Below are positions 1 to 8,745 of a stretch of DNA of 46,440 nucleotides, piece after piece; positions within the stretch are counted from its first letter, which is position 1; each line of letters begins with the position of its first letter. Location: contig CAMTON010000022.1 in assembly GCA_947074105.1 (NCBI GenBank), forward strand, positions 1-46,440, written 5' to 3'. The DNA is from an uncultured Bacteroidales bacterium (lineage in GTDB: Bacteria; Bacteroidota; Bacteroidia; Bacteroidales; JAUNSR01). Below the pieces are notes generated by a model, which was not told the origin of the DNA, searched no databases, and saw only the letters and a program-made list of their open reading frames with translations. The position numbers and the translations under genes were made by a program.

Positions 1-40
1 TTCCTTTACTATAAAGCAAGAGTGAAATAAACAGTAAAAG

Positions 41-302
41 CAGAACCGGAGCAGGCAAGGAAGTTTACAGTATTATTATACTGGCGTTAAGAACACCTAA
101 CTTAAGCAGAACCGGAGCAGATAAGGAAGTATACAGTATTATTATACAGGCGTTAAGAACACCTAACTTAAGCAAAACCGGTGCTGGAAAAGAAGTATAC
201 AGTATTACCATACTGACGTAAAGAACATCTAACTTAAGCAGGACCGGAATAGATAAGGAAATATATCGAAAATAAAAAGTTGGAGTGAAATAAACAGCAA
301 AA
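41..302. repeat. 66-bp tandem repeat array upstream of ABC exporter
   Basis: Three clear 66-bp units lie end to end at 41-106, 107-172 and 173-238, followed by a diverged fourth at about 239-302. Units 1 and 2 differ at four positions. Each starts CARAACCGG and ends ACTTAAG. Inside the units is a short inverted repeat, CAGTAT-N4-ATACTG; it is perfect in units 1 and 3 although their loops differ (TATT and TACC). A 26-nt stretch beginning GAGTGAAATAAACAG occurs at both ends of the array (20-45 and 283-308) with one mismatch, 263 nt apart, so the array may extend left of the window. No spacers or coding potential are seen. Confidence 0.9.
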
Positions 303-340
303 GCAGAATATCCTAATTTAAAACCCTGAAAAAATAAGAA

Positions 341-1981
341 ATGGTTTCATTATTACGATTTATAAAAAAACTGATAATTACCGTTTCTAAAGCCATGGTC
401 GGTTTTAGAACCAGGCTTGTATCTTTGTGGGTACTTGATATTATAGCAGTTGCGGCATCTCTTGCCTTTGTCTTCTGTTCCAAAAAAGTCATTGATATAG
501 CTACCGGAAATTCAGAAGGAAGCTTTTTCAATTATTCGGTCATTCTTGTTTCTATCCTTTTGTTTCAGGTCTTATGTCAGAATTTCACAAGATGGTATTC
601 GGTAAGAATAAGTTCCGTACTTGTCAATAAACTTCGCAGCCGTTATTTCGATCATATTCTCAGAAGTAAATGGAATGAAGCGGAGAAATTCAGAACCGGA
701 GATCTTCAGACACGTGTTATGTCGGATATTTCCGACTTCGTATCACTTATAGTATATATTATTCCGGGCATCATAAAGAATGCATTTGAACTTATCGCTG
801 CATTTATTTTCCTTTACTTTCTTAATCCTGTACTTGCTGTTACTATCTGTGTCATCACACCGTGCTTTCTTGTATTCAGTAAAGCATATTTTCGCAGAAT
901 GAGAGAGATAACGCATAATATAAAAGAATATGAAGGGAAAATAAGTACGATGCTTAATGAGAGTTTTCTGAACAGAAATGTGCTTAAAGCTTTCGACTTT
1001 CAGCAGAAACAAAGCGATAATTATAATTCACTACAGAGAAGAAAACTCGGATTTATATTCAGAAAAAACAATTTCTCATCTTTTTCAAACCTTCTTGTTT
1101 CCATATGTTTCGGCACGGGATATCTTCTTGCCTTTTTATGGGGCTCATGGCAGATAAGTCTCGGTGTCATAACATTCGGAACAATGACAGCTTTTCTGCA
1201 GCTTGCAAACAGAATACAATCGCCTGCACTTGATTTGCTGAGTACTATTCCCGCAATTATAAATACGAAGACCTCTATTGAGCGACTTGACGATATCAAC
1301 GGTTTCGCACTTGAAATGATTGAGAAACCTCTTAAACTGGGCTCGTCTCTTTCTGTAGAAGTCGAGAATGTATGTTTCGGATATGAAGAAGGTGAAACTG
1401 TACTTGATAATATATCAATGAAATTTAATCCCGGATCAGTATCTCTTATAACAGGACGTTCCGGAGCCGGAAAAACGACGCTGATACGCCTTCTTTTAGG
1501 GCTTATCAAACCAAAATCCGGAAAAGTTTCAATCCATACAAAATCAGGTAAGTCGGTGACGGCATCAGAATCAACAAGAAATAATTTTGTATATGTACCG
1601 CAGGGAAATACTCTTTTCGGTACGACTATACGGGAAAATATCCTTCTCGGAAATCCTCAGGCAACGGAAAAAGAGATTGAAAGAGCTATTTATATGTCGG
1701 CTTCCGAATTCATTTACTCTCTTCCCAACGGCCTTGATACATTGCTTTCTGAAAACGGCTCAGGTGTTTCTCAGGGACAATCGCAGAGAATTGCCATTGC
1801 AAGAGCTCTTTTACGTCCCGGTTCTGTCCTTCTTCTTGATGAGGCGACTTCGGCTCTTGATGAAACGACGGAAGATCTTATCCTTTCGCGACTTAAAGAA
1901 AAGAATGATGATAAGACTATCATTATGATTTCTCATAATAATAAGATAAGGGATATAAGCGACAATATCTACAGAATATAA
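341..1981 (+). CDS. ABC exporter, fused permease-ATPase (MsbA/lipid-multidrug type)
   Basis: This half-size ABC exporter of 546 residues should dimerise in the inner membrane and pump a lipid or amphipathic compound. The N-terminal ~320 residues form the membrane domain, with hydrophobic segments near 25-45, 62-80, 135-180 and 250-290. The ATPase domain shows Walker A GRSGAGKTT (372-380), Q-loop VPQGNTLFG, signature VSQGQ (476-480), Walker B LLLDEATSALD with D500/E501, and switch histidine H532. The signature has SQGQ where SGGQ is usual; this variant is tolerated in the superfamily. The ATG at 341 follows an A-rich stretch, as is common in Bacteroidetes. The last codons (NIYRI-stop) are the first copy of the downstream repeat array. 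The substrate cannot be told from sequence. Confidence 0.88.
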   Translation: MVSLLRFIKKLIITVSKAMVGFRTRLVSLWVLDIIAVAASLAFVFCSKKVIDIATGNSEGSFFNYSVILVSILLFQVLCQNFTRWYSVRISSVLVNKLRSRYFDHILRSKWNEAEKFRTGDLQTRVMSDISDFVSLIVYIIPGIIKNAFELIAAFIFLYFLNPVLAVTICVITPCFLVFSKAYFRRMREITHNIKEYEGKISTMLNESFLNRNVLKAFDFQQKQSDNYNSLQRRKLGFIFRKNNFSSFSNLLVSICFGTGYLLAFLWGSWQISLGVITFGTMTAFLQLANRIQSPALDLLSTIPAIINTKTSIERLDDINGFALEMIEKPLKLGSSLSVEVENVCFGYEEGETVLDNISMKFNPGSVSLITGRSGAGKTTLIRLLLGLIKPKSGKVSIHTKSGKSVTASESTRNNFVYVPQGNTLFGTTIRENILLGNPQATEKEIERAIYMSASEFIYSLPNGLDTLLSENGSGVSQGQSQRIAIARALLRPGSVLLLDEATSALDETTEDLILSRLKEKNDDKTIIMISHNNKIRDISDNIYRI

Positions 1982-2145
1982 CAAGACATACTTATACGGA
2001 AATATATCTACAGGATATAACAAGACATACCGGAGTATATCTACAGGATATAACAAGACATACCGGAATATATCTACAGGATATAATAAGGCATATTTAT
2101 AAGGAAATATATCTACAGAATAAATAAGAAATACTATAAAGAGAT
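1965..2145. repeat. 33/39-bp tandem repeat starting in the ABC gene's stop region
   Basis: Units begin at 1965, 2004, 2037, 2070 and 2109, giving lengths of 39, 33, 33 and 39 bp, with a decayed last unit. Each starts ATATCTACAGRATATAA and continues with CAAGACATA or a variant. The 39-bp units carry a 6-bp insertion (TTATAC or similar). The first copy encodes the ABC protein's final IYRI plus stop. Because 33 and 39 are multiples of three, copies 2-4 repeat IYRI-stop in the same frame; copy 5 has lost the stop. The same arithmetic keeps a minus-strand frame open, which I treat as a by-product. Confidence 0.88.
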
Positions 2146-2314
2146 ATATCATCACAATATAATAAGACATCTTTTCAGAAGATAAAGAGAGATATTCGGT
2201 AATAAAAATAGTCTCTTTAGAATATAAGTGATAATATTTAAGAATAGTAGCAATTTCAATCTGATATAAACACCAATATAAGAATAAAGAAATACGAAGT
2301 ATTATTATACAAAC

Positions 2315-2347
2315 AAAGCGGGCAGATCTATAAGGTCTGCCCGCTTT
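2315..2347. terminator. Bidirectional Rho-independent terminator
   Basis: A perfect stem with arms AAAGCGGGCAGA and TCTGCCCGCTTT is followed on the plus strand by ATTTATATTTT and on the minus strand by a T-rich GTTTGTAT. It lies 47 bp downstream of the minus-strand pepD stop and beyond the repeat array that follows the plus-strand ABC gene, so it can end both convergent transcripts. Confidence 0.85.
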
Positions 2348-2393
2348 ATTTATATTTTAATAATCAACGGTTATTTATATCCGTATTCTTCAA

Positions 2394-3851
2394 TCAGCAA
2401 ATTTCTTTCAAAACTTCAAGTGTGAAGTCCCAGAACTTTTCAACCGAAGCGATATTCACTTTTTCATCCGGAGAATGAGGGAACTGCATTGTCGGTCCGT
2501 AAGATATCATATCAAGTCCGGGAACATTAGAACCTATGATGCCGCACTCAAGACCTGCATGGATAACCATCACTTTCGGTTCGTTACCGTATTTCTCTTC
2601 ATAAACCTTTTTCATAAGGCTCAGAATATTTGAATTGACGTTAGGATCCCATCCCGGATAATTTCCTTCAAATTCCACTCTTGCACCGGCAAGTGTGTAA
2701 ACGCTCTGAAGGGAAGACGAAAGGAAGAATTTCTGTTCCTCATTAAGACTTCTGATAAGGAAAATCACTTCAACCATTCCTTCGCTTGATTTTACAATCG
2801 CCAGATTTGATGAAGTTTCAACAACAGTAGGCATGTCTGTTGACATTCTTACCACACCATTGAAACAACCGACTATAGCGTTTATCACATCATCCTGTAC
2901 TTCTTCCGGAATCAGTGAAGCAGGTGTTTCTCCGATTTTACCTTTGAAACTTATAGAATCTTCGATTTCCGCAAATTCATTGATAAGAAGCTGCTCGTAT
3001 TCTTCGATCTCTTCAAGGAAATCATCAGCTACTTCTGCCGGTACGGTTACTGTTGCAAAAGCCTCACGCGGAATAGCATTTCTAAGAGTTCCACCATCAA
3101 CAGAAGCAAGACGCGCTTCATAATCTGTAACTGCCATTTTAAGGAAGCGGAAAAGAAGTTTATTTGCATTACCTCTTCCAAGTACTATATCAAGACCTGA
3201 ATGACCTCCTTTAAGACCGGTAAGAGCTATATCAATCGCCACATCACCTTCAGGTATCCCCTGATCTTCTTTAAACTGGAAGTAAGCATTCATATTCACT
3301 CCGCCTGCACATCCTATGAAAAGTTCTCCTTCTGTTTCAGAATCCATATTAAGAAGAATTTTTCCTTTAATATCATCTGCTTTCAGATCAAGAGCACCAA
3401 ACATACCGGTCTCTTCATCTTTAGTAAAGAGAGCTTCAACAGGACCGTGTTCAATATCATTTGCTTCAAGAATGGCAAGAGCAGTAGCCATTCCTATACC
3501 GTTATCGGCACCAAGAGTGGTACCTTCAGCCGTCACCCAACCGTCAACAATCTTTGTTTTGATAGAGTCCTTTTCAAAATCATGCGAAGTATCGCTGTTT
3601 TTCTGAGGGACCATATCGAAATGAGATTGAAGTATCACACCCTGACAGTGCTCTTTACCTTTTGTCGCAGGTTTTCTTATTATCACATTTCCCGCTTTAT
3701 CAACAAAAGTTTCAAGACCAAGATTTTTACCAAAGTTCACTAAGAAATCGGTGATTTCTTCAGAGTGGCCTGATGGATGAGGTATTTCACAAATAGCAGC
3801 GAAATTTTTCCAAAGACTGGCCGGTTTAAGATTTAAAAGCTCATTACTCAT
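2394..3851 (-). CDS. pepD: Aminoacyl-histidine dipeptidase (M20C, PepD)
   Basis: This 485-residue cytosolic di-zinc metallopeptidase would cleave Xaa-His dipeptides such as carnosine and other short peptides. The M20 ligand set is visible: HFD with H77 and D79, D116 in GADNGIG, and the catalytic/metal pair E146-E147 in KDEETG. HSGLDI near residue 217 fits the dimerisation/substrate histidine region, and HSPDE near the C-terminus supplies a further ligand. Length matches the family (about 480-490). The start is ATG. It lies 30 bp downstream of the UPF0104-type membrane gene on the same strand, so the two are probably co-transcribed, although their functions are not obviously linked. Confidence 0.93.
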   Translation of the reverse strand: MSNELLNLKPASLWKNFAAICEIPHPSGHSEEITDFLVNFGKNLGLETFVDKAGNVIIRKPATKGKEHCQGVILQSHFDMVPQKNSDTSHDFEKDSIKTKIVDGWVTAEGTTLGADNGIGMATALAILEANDIEHGPVEALFTKDEETGMFGALDLKADDIKGKILLNMDSETEGELFIGCAGGVNMNAYFQFKEDQGIPEGDVAIDIALTGLKGGHSGLDIVLGRGNANKLLFRFLKMAVTDYEARLASVDGGTLRNAIPREAFATVTVPAEVADDFLEEIEEYEQLLINEFAEIEDSISFKGKIGETPASLIPEEVQDDVINAIVGCFNGVVRMSTDMPTVVETSSNLAIVKSSEGMVEVIFLIRSLNEEQKFFLSSSLQSVYTLAGARVEFEGNYPGWDPNVNSNILSLMKKVYEEKYGNEPKVMVIHAGLECGIIGSNVPGLDMISYGPTMQFPHSPDEKVNIASVEKFWDFTLEVLKEIC

Positions 3852-3881
3852 AATGATATTTTATGTCAAGTTATAAAAGGA

Positions 3882-4883
3882 TCAGTTCGTTTCGATCGGT
3901 TTGTTTAATCTGTTTCCCAGATTAATTGCAATTATAGTATAAATTCCTAAAAGAATCAAAATTGCTTGCTGAAAAGCATGCACGACAAGCGCAAAAGTTG
4001 ATGCCTGGGTCTGTCCGATGCCGAAAAGAACGAGAGTTGAGATAATCATGAAATGCCACGGACCCATTCCGCCCTGGACAGGGACGATGATACCGAGACT
4101 TCCCATTACGAAAAGAGTAAGAGCTCCGCTTATTCCTATATCTCTTGTAAACTCGAAAGCAAAGAGACAGACATAGAAATTAAAGAAATAAAGAACCCAT
4201 ATCGCAACTGTCAGAAAAAGATATGTCCACTTCCTTTTCATCAGCATGATCGACTTTATTCCTTCAATGAATTTAATGAATATATTATTGATTTTCCGGG
4301 CAAGAGTCGTTTTTTGTATTTTCTTTCTGAAAACTATTCCCGAAGCAAGTATGATAGTCGCTATGATATAAGGCCATGGTGAAGTGATAAGAGCGTTAAA
4401 CTTATCCGCAATTGTCTGATGAGAGCTGAAAAACGATAAGAAGAAATCATATTGGATCATTATTGCCAGTCCGGTAATAATAGCTATACATATCATGTCA
4501 AGAAATCTCTCAGAAACAAGGGAGCCGAACACCGTGGTAAAAGAAATCCCCTGTCGTTTAGACATATAATTACACCTCCATACCTCACCAAGACGTGGAA
4601 AAATAAGATTCACTCCGTAACTTCCGAAAATTGAATTTACAAGAGTATTCATCGTCGGTTCCACTTTCAGAGTTTCAAGCTGGAATCTCCATCTGTAGGC
4701 TCTTACTATATGGCTCAAAGTCACAAGAATAAGAGAAAGACCTATCCATTCCCATTTTACGCCGCTGCTTAATACTTCCTGTATTTCATCTATCTTTACT
4801 CCCTTATAAAGATACCAGAAGATACCACCTCCAATGCATAAGGGAATGATGAACTTAAATGCATTTTTAACTATTTTCTTCAA
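3882..4883 (-). CDS. Lysylphosphatidylglycerol synthase-type TM protein (UPF0104, flippase-like)
   Basis: This 333-residue integral inner-membrane protein has about eight hydrophobic segments. The pattern fits the MprF/AglD N-terminal membrane domain family (PF03706). Family-typical features are the YRWRFQL stretch after the second helix, FPRLGEVWRC, SLVSERFLDM and VPVQGGMGPWH near the C-terminal third. Members either flip modified lipids or have unknown roles. The soluble aminoacyl-transferase half of MprF is absent, so lipid aminoacylation is not implied. A minus-strand -7 box lies at 4951-4958, and the gene probably leads a two-gene operon with pepD. The exact substrate is unknown. Confidence 0.82.
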   Translation of the reverse strand: MKKIVKNAFKFIIPLCIGGGIFWYLYKGVKIDEIQEVLSSGVKWEWIGLSLILVTLSHIVRAYRWRFQLETLKVEPTMNTLVNSIFGSYGVNLIFPRLGEVWRCNYMSKRQGISFTTVFGSLVSERFLDMICIAIITGLAIMIQYDFFLSFFSSHQTIADKFNALITSPWPYIIATIILASGIVFRKKIQKTTLARKINNIFIKFIEGIKSIMLMKRKWTYLFLTVAIWVLYFFNFYVCLFAFEFTRDIGISGALTLFVMGSLGIIVPVQGGMGPWHFMIISTLVLFGIGQTQASTFALVVHAFQQAILILLGIYTIIAINLGNRLNKPIETN

Positions 4884-4950
4884 TTCTTTCCTATTTAAAG
4901 TAATTTTCCGATTACCTTTGTTATTTATATAGCAAAAATAATTTTATATA

Positions 4951-4958
4951 CAAAGATA
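4951..4958 (-). promoter_or_regulatory. Bacteroidetes -7 box for the UPF0104-pepD operon
   Basis: CAAAGATA on the plus strand reads TATCTTTG on the minus strand, a full match to TAnnTTTG. It is 68 bp upstream of the minus-strand start at 4883, in a divergent intergenic region. No clear -33 TTTG is seen at the usual 19-21 bp distance. Confidence 0.55.
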
Positions 4959-5028
4959 CTGCTTTAACATAGACAATTTCATAGACTATATTAAAAATAG
5001 GTGAATATATATAAAATAGAATTGTCGA

Positions 5029-5036
5029 TATCTTTG
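5029..5036 (+). promoter_or_regulatory. Bacteroidetes -7 box for rsmA
   Basis: TATCTTTG matches TAnnTTTG and lies 35 bp before the rsmA ATG, which would give a leader of about 28 nt. The -33 element is not recognisable. It is divergent from the box at 4951-4958. Confidence 0.55.
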
Positions 5037-5071
5037 AAAAGAATGATTATAAATAGCAAGCTCAATAAATA

Positions 5072-5857
5072 ATGACAAATTTTGTAAGACCTAAAAAATT
5101 TCTGGGGCAGCATTTCCTTACAGATCTTTCTGTAGCAGAGCGTATTGCTGATACCCTTGAAGAATATAAATCATTGCCGGTTCTTGAGATAGGACCCGGA
5201 ATGGGAGTATTGACCCAGTTTCTTATTGAAAAGGGTCATGACCTGAAAGTTGTGGAGCTTGACAGAGATTCTGTAGCCTACCTTGAGAAAAATTTTCCTG
5301 CGCTTAAAGGCCGCATCATAGAAGCGGATTTCCTGAAACTTAATCTTGACGACCTTTACAAAGGTGAATTCTGCGTGATAGGCAACTATCCGTATAATAT
5401 TTCCAGTCAGATTTTCTTCAAAGTTCTTGATTACAAAGACCGCATTCCGTGTTGCAGCGGAATGATTCAGAAAGAAGTTGCCGAAAGAATGGCAGCAGGT
5501 CCCGGCAGCAAAGTTTACGGAATACTAAGTGTACTTATGCAGGCATGGTATAAGATCGAATATTGTTTCACTGTACATGAAAACGTATTCAATCCGCCGC
5601 CAAAAGTAAAATCCGCCGTTATCAAGATGACTCGCAACGAGACAAAGAAACTCGACTGCGACGAGAAGCTGTTTAAACGCGTTGTTAAAACAGCTTTCAA
5701 TCAGAGAAGAAAAACAATGAGAAATTCTCTTAAACCGATTCTTGGGAAAGAATGTGAAATTTTCTCCGATACTATTTTTGACAAAAGACCAGAACAGCTT
5801 TCTGTTGAGCAGTTCATTGCGCTTACCAACATGGTAGCTCCTTATGTCGTGCAGTAA
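5072..5857 (+). CDS. rsmA: 16S rRNA adenine(1518/1519)-N6 dimethyltransferase (KsgA)
   Basis: This 261-residue Rossmann-fold methyltransferase dimethylates two adjacent adenines in helix 45 of 16S rRNA during 30S maturation. FLGQHFL at 10-16 is the family N-terminal signature, and EIGPGMG at 39-45 is the SAM-binding loop. The catalytic motif reads NYPY (105-108) in place of NLPY, a variant I associate with Bacteroidetes. NPPPKVKSAVI and FNQRRKTMRNSL are the conserved C-terminal signatures. The ATG at 5072 is supported by the -7 box 35 bp upstream. mgtE follows after 88 bp. Confidence 0.96.
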   Translation: MTNFVRPKKFLGQHFLTDLSVAERIADTLEEYKSLPVLEIGPGMGVLTQFLIEKGHDLKVVELDRDSVAYLEKNFPALKGRIIEADFLKLNLDDLYKGEFCVIGNYPYNISSQIFFKVLDYKDRIPCCSGMIQKEVAERMAAGPGSKVYGILSVLMQAWYKIEYCFTVHENVFNPPPKVKSAVIKMTRNETKKLDCDEKLFKRVVKTAFNQRRKTMRNSLKPILGKECEIFSDTIFDKRPEQLSVEQFIALTNMVAPYVVQ

Positions 5858-5894
5858 GAAACTGTACGAATATCCTTTTTTCAAAAAGAAATCT

Positions 5895-5911
5895 ACCGCG
5901 AGGCGCGCGGT
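5895..5911 (+). other. Short GC hairpin between rsmA and mgtE
   Basis: ACCGCG-AGGCG-CGCGGT forms a 6-bp GC stem in an otherwise AT-rich gap. There is no following U-run, so it is at best a weak terminator, pause or processing site. It does not resemble the long Mg2+ M-box riboswitch. Confidence 0.4.
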
Positions 5912-5945
5912 TTAATCAACTCTTACTTTAGTTTACCCGTCTGTT

Positions 5946-7292
5946 ATGATAAGATTTAATGAAGAATATATCTCCAAGATTCACGAGGCGATAAATATTC
6001 AGGATAAACAAAAACTTATGGAGCTTCTGCAGGACCTTCATCCTGCGGATATCGCTGCTTTATATTCATCGCTCAATATTGATGAAGCCGAATATATCTA
6101 CAATCTTTTAGAACCGGAAGTTGCCGCCGACGTTCTTTCAGAGATGGATGAGGACGACAGAAAGGAACTTCTGAGCCATCTCTCAAAAGAAGTTATCGCA
6201 CAGCATGTGATTCAGAATATGGATACCGACGATGCCGTTGAGCTGATGCGTGACCTTGACGAACATGAACAGGAAGAAATTCTTTCTCATATCGAAGATA
6301 TAGAACAGGCCGGTGATATTGTCGATCTTCTTAAATACGACGAAGATACGGCCGGTGGTCTTATGGGTACCGAGATGATTGTTGTGAACGAGAACTGGAG
6401 TATGCCTGAGTGTATTAAGGAGATGCGTCAGCAGGCTGAAGATATAGATGAGATTTACAACGTTTATGTTGTAGATGATGATACGCGCCTTGTCGGAATA
6501 TTTCCTCTTAAAAGCATGATCACAAGTCCTTCCGTTTCCAAAGTAAAAAAAGTTATGAGGAAGGAGCCTATCGCTGTTAAAACAGATACGCCTATCGACG
6601 ATGTTGCCAACGACTTTGAAAAGTACAATCTTATCGCAATGCCCGTAGTCGACAGTATTGGCCGTCTTGTAGGCCGAATAACAGTAGACGACGTCATGGA
6701 TAAGGTCAGAGAGATCAACGAACGAGACTATCAGCTTGCATCAGGTATCTCTCAGGATGTGGAATCATCCGACAACGTGCTTATGCAGACCGGAGCCCGC
6801 CTTCCCTGGCTTCTTATAGGGATGATCGGTGGTCTGGGCAACTCTATAATTCTTGGCAACTTCGAAGTCGGACTTGCCGCGAATCCGGTTATCGCACTTT
6901 TCATTCCCCTGATCGGAGGAACGGGAGGAAATGTCGGAATACAGTCATCTGCAATCGTGGTTCAGGGTCTGGCCAACGGTACTCTTAACATTAAGAACTC
7001 CGGCATGCAGCTTCTTAAGGAAGCCAGCGTAGGTCTTATCAATGCTACGATGATATCTATTCTCGTATTTATCTACAACTGGTTCAGAATGGGAAGCAAC
7101 GCAATAACGCTGTCGGTTTCGCTTTCTCTTTTCTGTGTTGTTATGTTTGCGTCAATATTCGGAACTATTGTACCTCTTACACTTGAGAAACTGAAAATAG
7201 ATCCGGCTATTGCTACCGGTCCGTTTATCACCATTACCAATGATATTATCGGTATGATGATATATATGGGCATCACTATGTATCTTCTGTAG
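5946..7292 (+). CDS. mgtE: Magnesium transporter MgtE
   Basis: This 448-residue protein would import Mg2+ as a homodimeric inner-membrane channel gated by cytosolic Mg2+. Three family parts are visible in order. An acidic helical MgtE N domain spans about 20-130 (LQDLHPADIAAL, MDEDDRKELLSHL). A CBS pair spans about 135-255. The C-terminal five-helix pore domain starts near 275 and carries the diagnostic IPLIGGTGGNVGIQSSA at about 318-334. Length is typical. It sits between rsmA and an acyltransferase gene. I see no M-box upstream, so regulation is probably by protein gating. Confidence 0.95.
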   Translation: MIRFNEEYISKIHEAINIQDKQKLMELLQDLHPADIAALYSSLNIDEAEYIYNLLEPEVAADVLSEMDEDDRKELLSHLSKEVIAQHVIQNMDTDDAVELMRDLDEHEQEEILSHIEDIEQAGDIVDLLKYDEDTAGGLMGTEMIVVNENWSMPECIKEMRQQAEDIDEIYNVYVVDDDTRLVGIFPLKSMITSPSVSKVKKVMRKEPIAVKTDTPIDDVANDFEKYNLIAMPVVDSIGRLVGRITVDDVMDKVREINERDYQLASGISQDVESSDNVLMQTGARLPWLLIGMIGGLGNSIILGNFEVGLAANPVIALFIPLIGGTGGNVGIQSSAIVVQGLANGTLNIKNSGMQLLKEASVGLINATMISILVFIYNWFRMGSNAITLSVSLSLFCVVMFASIFGTIVPLTLEKLKIDPAIATGPFITITNDIIGMMIYMGITMYLL

Positions 7293-7352
7293 AAGAAGAC
7301 AGTCTTAATCAATCATATTTTATTAATTACTTTTTTAATCACAGTTTTTAAA

Positions 7353-8429
7353 GTGTCATTATTCAGAAATGTTCGTGAGAAAAACGATCATATAGAAACA
7401 TTACGCGGTATAGCCATACTTCTGGTCATTGCCGGTCATGTGATCGGATCTGATTCCGGAGGAGGAATGAAAGTATCCGATAATTCAGTCTGGCGATATC
7501 TGTACTGCCTTTTTGAGAACATTCGTATGCCTCTTTTCACCGTTATCTCGGGTTGGGTATATTCAATGCGTCCTCTCGGCAGTGATTCTTCATACCGGAC
7601 TTTTATTACAAAAAAGATAAGAAGGCTGCTTTTTCCGATGATTTTTGTCGGAGGGAGCTACTTTATAATCCAGTGTATCATACCAAATACCAATACTGAT
7701 TCCGATCTGGGCGATCTGTGGAGAATATTTATTTTTCCTAACAGTGTATACTGGTATCTGCCTGCGTTGTTTCTTATATTCTCTTTATTTGCTCTGGCCG
7801 ACAGTCATGGAATGATGTCAGATATAAGAAAATGCATTTCGGTATTTATATTTTCCCTTGTGCTCTGTTATGCTCAGGTTCTTAATATCATACCGGATAA
7901 TGTTCCCAACGTTTTCGCTTTTAAAGGAGCCTGTTATCTTGCTCCGTTCTTTGTTATGGGCATAGCTCTTCAGCGCTTCAGAACTTTGCTTTGTGGCAAA
8001 CAGGCATTAAGGATATATGCGGCAGGCTTTATTACAGGAATTATTCTTCAGCAGATATATTTCTTCAATCCGGAAAGTTTTCCTTTATACAGCCGTCTTT
8101 ATCTGAAAGTTCCTATAGGAATAATCAGCGTATGCATGCTGATGAGCCTTTCTTTCAGTACTTCAAAACTGAATAAGATAGCTTCATACTCTTACTCTCT
8201 CTATCTTTTTCACGCTTTCGGTACGGCAGGAGGAAGGATAATACTCAACAGATTCGGTATTACCGAATCAACAGTCGTATTTGCGGTCTCTTTCCTTTTT
8301 GCAATCCTTCTTTCGATATTTCTTGAGGAGACAATGAAAAGAAACAGAATCACGGCTGCTCTTTTTCTGGGCAGAAGTTTTAAAAGAAAAATCTTTATTC
8401 CTGAAATATCAACTCACGGGATGAGATAA
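7353..8429 (+). CDS. Acyltransferase-3 family membrane protein
   Basis: This 358-residue multispanning protein of the PF01757 family acylates surface or secreted sugars, often by O-acetylation. ETLRGIAILLVIAGHV at about 15-30 carries the family's conserved R and H. FENIRMPLFTVISGWVYS and SYSLYLFHAF are further family-typical segments. Around ten hydrophobic helices are predicted by eye. The start is GTG at 7353, and no suitable ATG lies before the conserved R-G-I-A block. It ends just before a strong terminator. The nearby EPS locus makes polysaccharide modification plausible, but the target is unknown. Confidence 0.85.
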   Translation: MSLFRNVREKNDHIETLRGIAILLVIAGHVIGSDSGGGMKVSDNSVWRYLYCLFENIRMPLFTVISGWVYSMRPLGSDSSYRTFITKKIRRLLFPMIFVGGSYFIIQCIIPNTNTDSDLGDLWRIFIFPNSVYWYLPALFLIFSLFALADSHGMMSDIRKCISVFIFSLVLCYAQVLNIIPDNVPNVFAFKGACYLAPFFVMGIALQRFRTLLCGKQALRIYAAGFITGIILQQIYFFNPESFPLYSRLYLKVPIGIISVCMLMSLSFSTSKLNKIASYSYSLYLFHAFGTAGGRIILNRFGITESTVVFAVSFLFAILLSIFLEETMKRNRITAALFLGRSFKRKIFIPEISTHGMR

Positions 8430-8450
8430 AAGACATATGAATATATTCAC

Positions 8451-8504
8451 AAGAGGCGATAACCTGCACCGGAATTTTTCCGACAGGATGTCGCCTCTTT
8501 TTTT
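8451..8504 (+). terminator. Rho-independent terminator after acyltransferase gene
   Basis: AAGAGGCGA pairs with TCGCCTCTT, extended inside by CCTG/CAGG and a small CGGA/TCCG hairpin, then a run of seven or more T. It begins 22 bp after the acyltransferase stop and closes the rsmA-mgtE-acyltransferase group. Confidence 0.88.
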
Positions 8505-8629
8505 GCTGTAAAAAACGAATCATTATGTGCATTATCTCGTCAATAGATGTGCCGATAACTGATATTAATGTCCATTATTTCACATAACGGTTCAAAAAAC
8601 ACTTAAATAAATTCATTAATACATCATAT

Positions 8630-8660
8630 ATTGTAAAAAAAATTATAAAAATTATCTTTA
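8630..8660 (+). promoter_or_regulatory. Putative Bacteroidetes promoter for secreted protein gene
   Basis: ATTG at 8630-8633 (-33 like), a 19-bp spacer and TATCTTTA at 8653-8660 (-7 box with one mismatch to TAnnTTTG). The start codon is at 8746, giving a leader of about 80 nt that contains a GC-rich patch around ACCGCGGTCCGGT. Confidence 0.5.
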
Positions 8661-8745
8661 CATTATAAACGAGCCATAAACCGCGGTCCGGTAAACAGGA
8701 TTGATGCGGTGACAGAAACACATACATTAACAGAATCTATTTTAT

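Noticed and set aside
41-302. Possible CRISPR array
   Set aside because: The 66-bp units are contiguous with no unique spacers, and no cas genes are nearby.
1811-2170. 119-residue minus-strand ORF with repeated YPVDI..Y peptides
   Set aside because: It is opened by the 33/39-bp tandem array (multiples of three) and runs into the ABC gene antisense. There is no promoter or signal of selection, so I treat it as a by-product of the repeat.
2296-2310. AGTATTATTATAC shared by the array upstream and the region downstream of the ABC gene, suggesting mobile-element ends
   Set aside because: It is a short AT-rich match with no transposase, no inverted ends and no target duplication; chance is enough.
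3201-3743. 180-residue plus-strand ORF opposite pepD
   Set aside because: It is antisense to the conserved metal-binding half of pepD and its composition matches a shadow frame.
5858-5945. Mg2+ riboswitch (M-box or mgtA-type) before mgtE
   Set aside because: The gap is only 88 bp with a single 6-bp GC hairpin; the large conserved M-box fold cannot fit.
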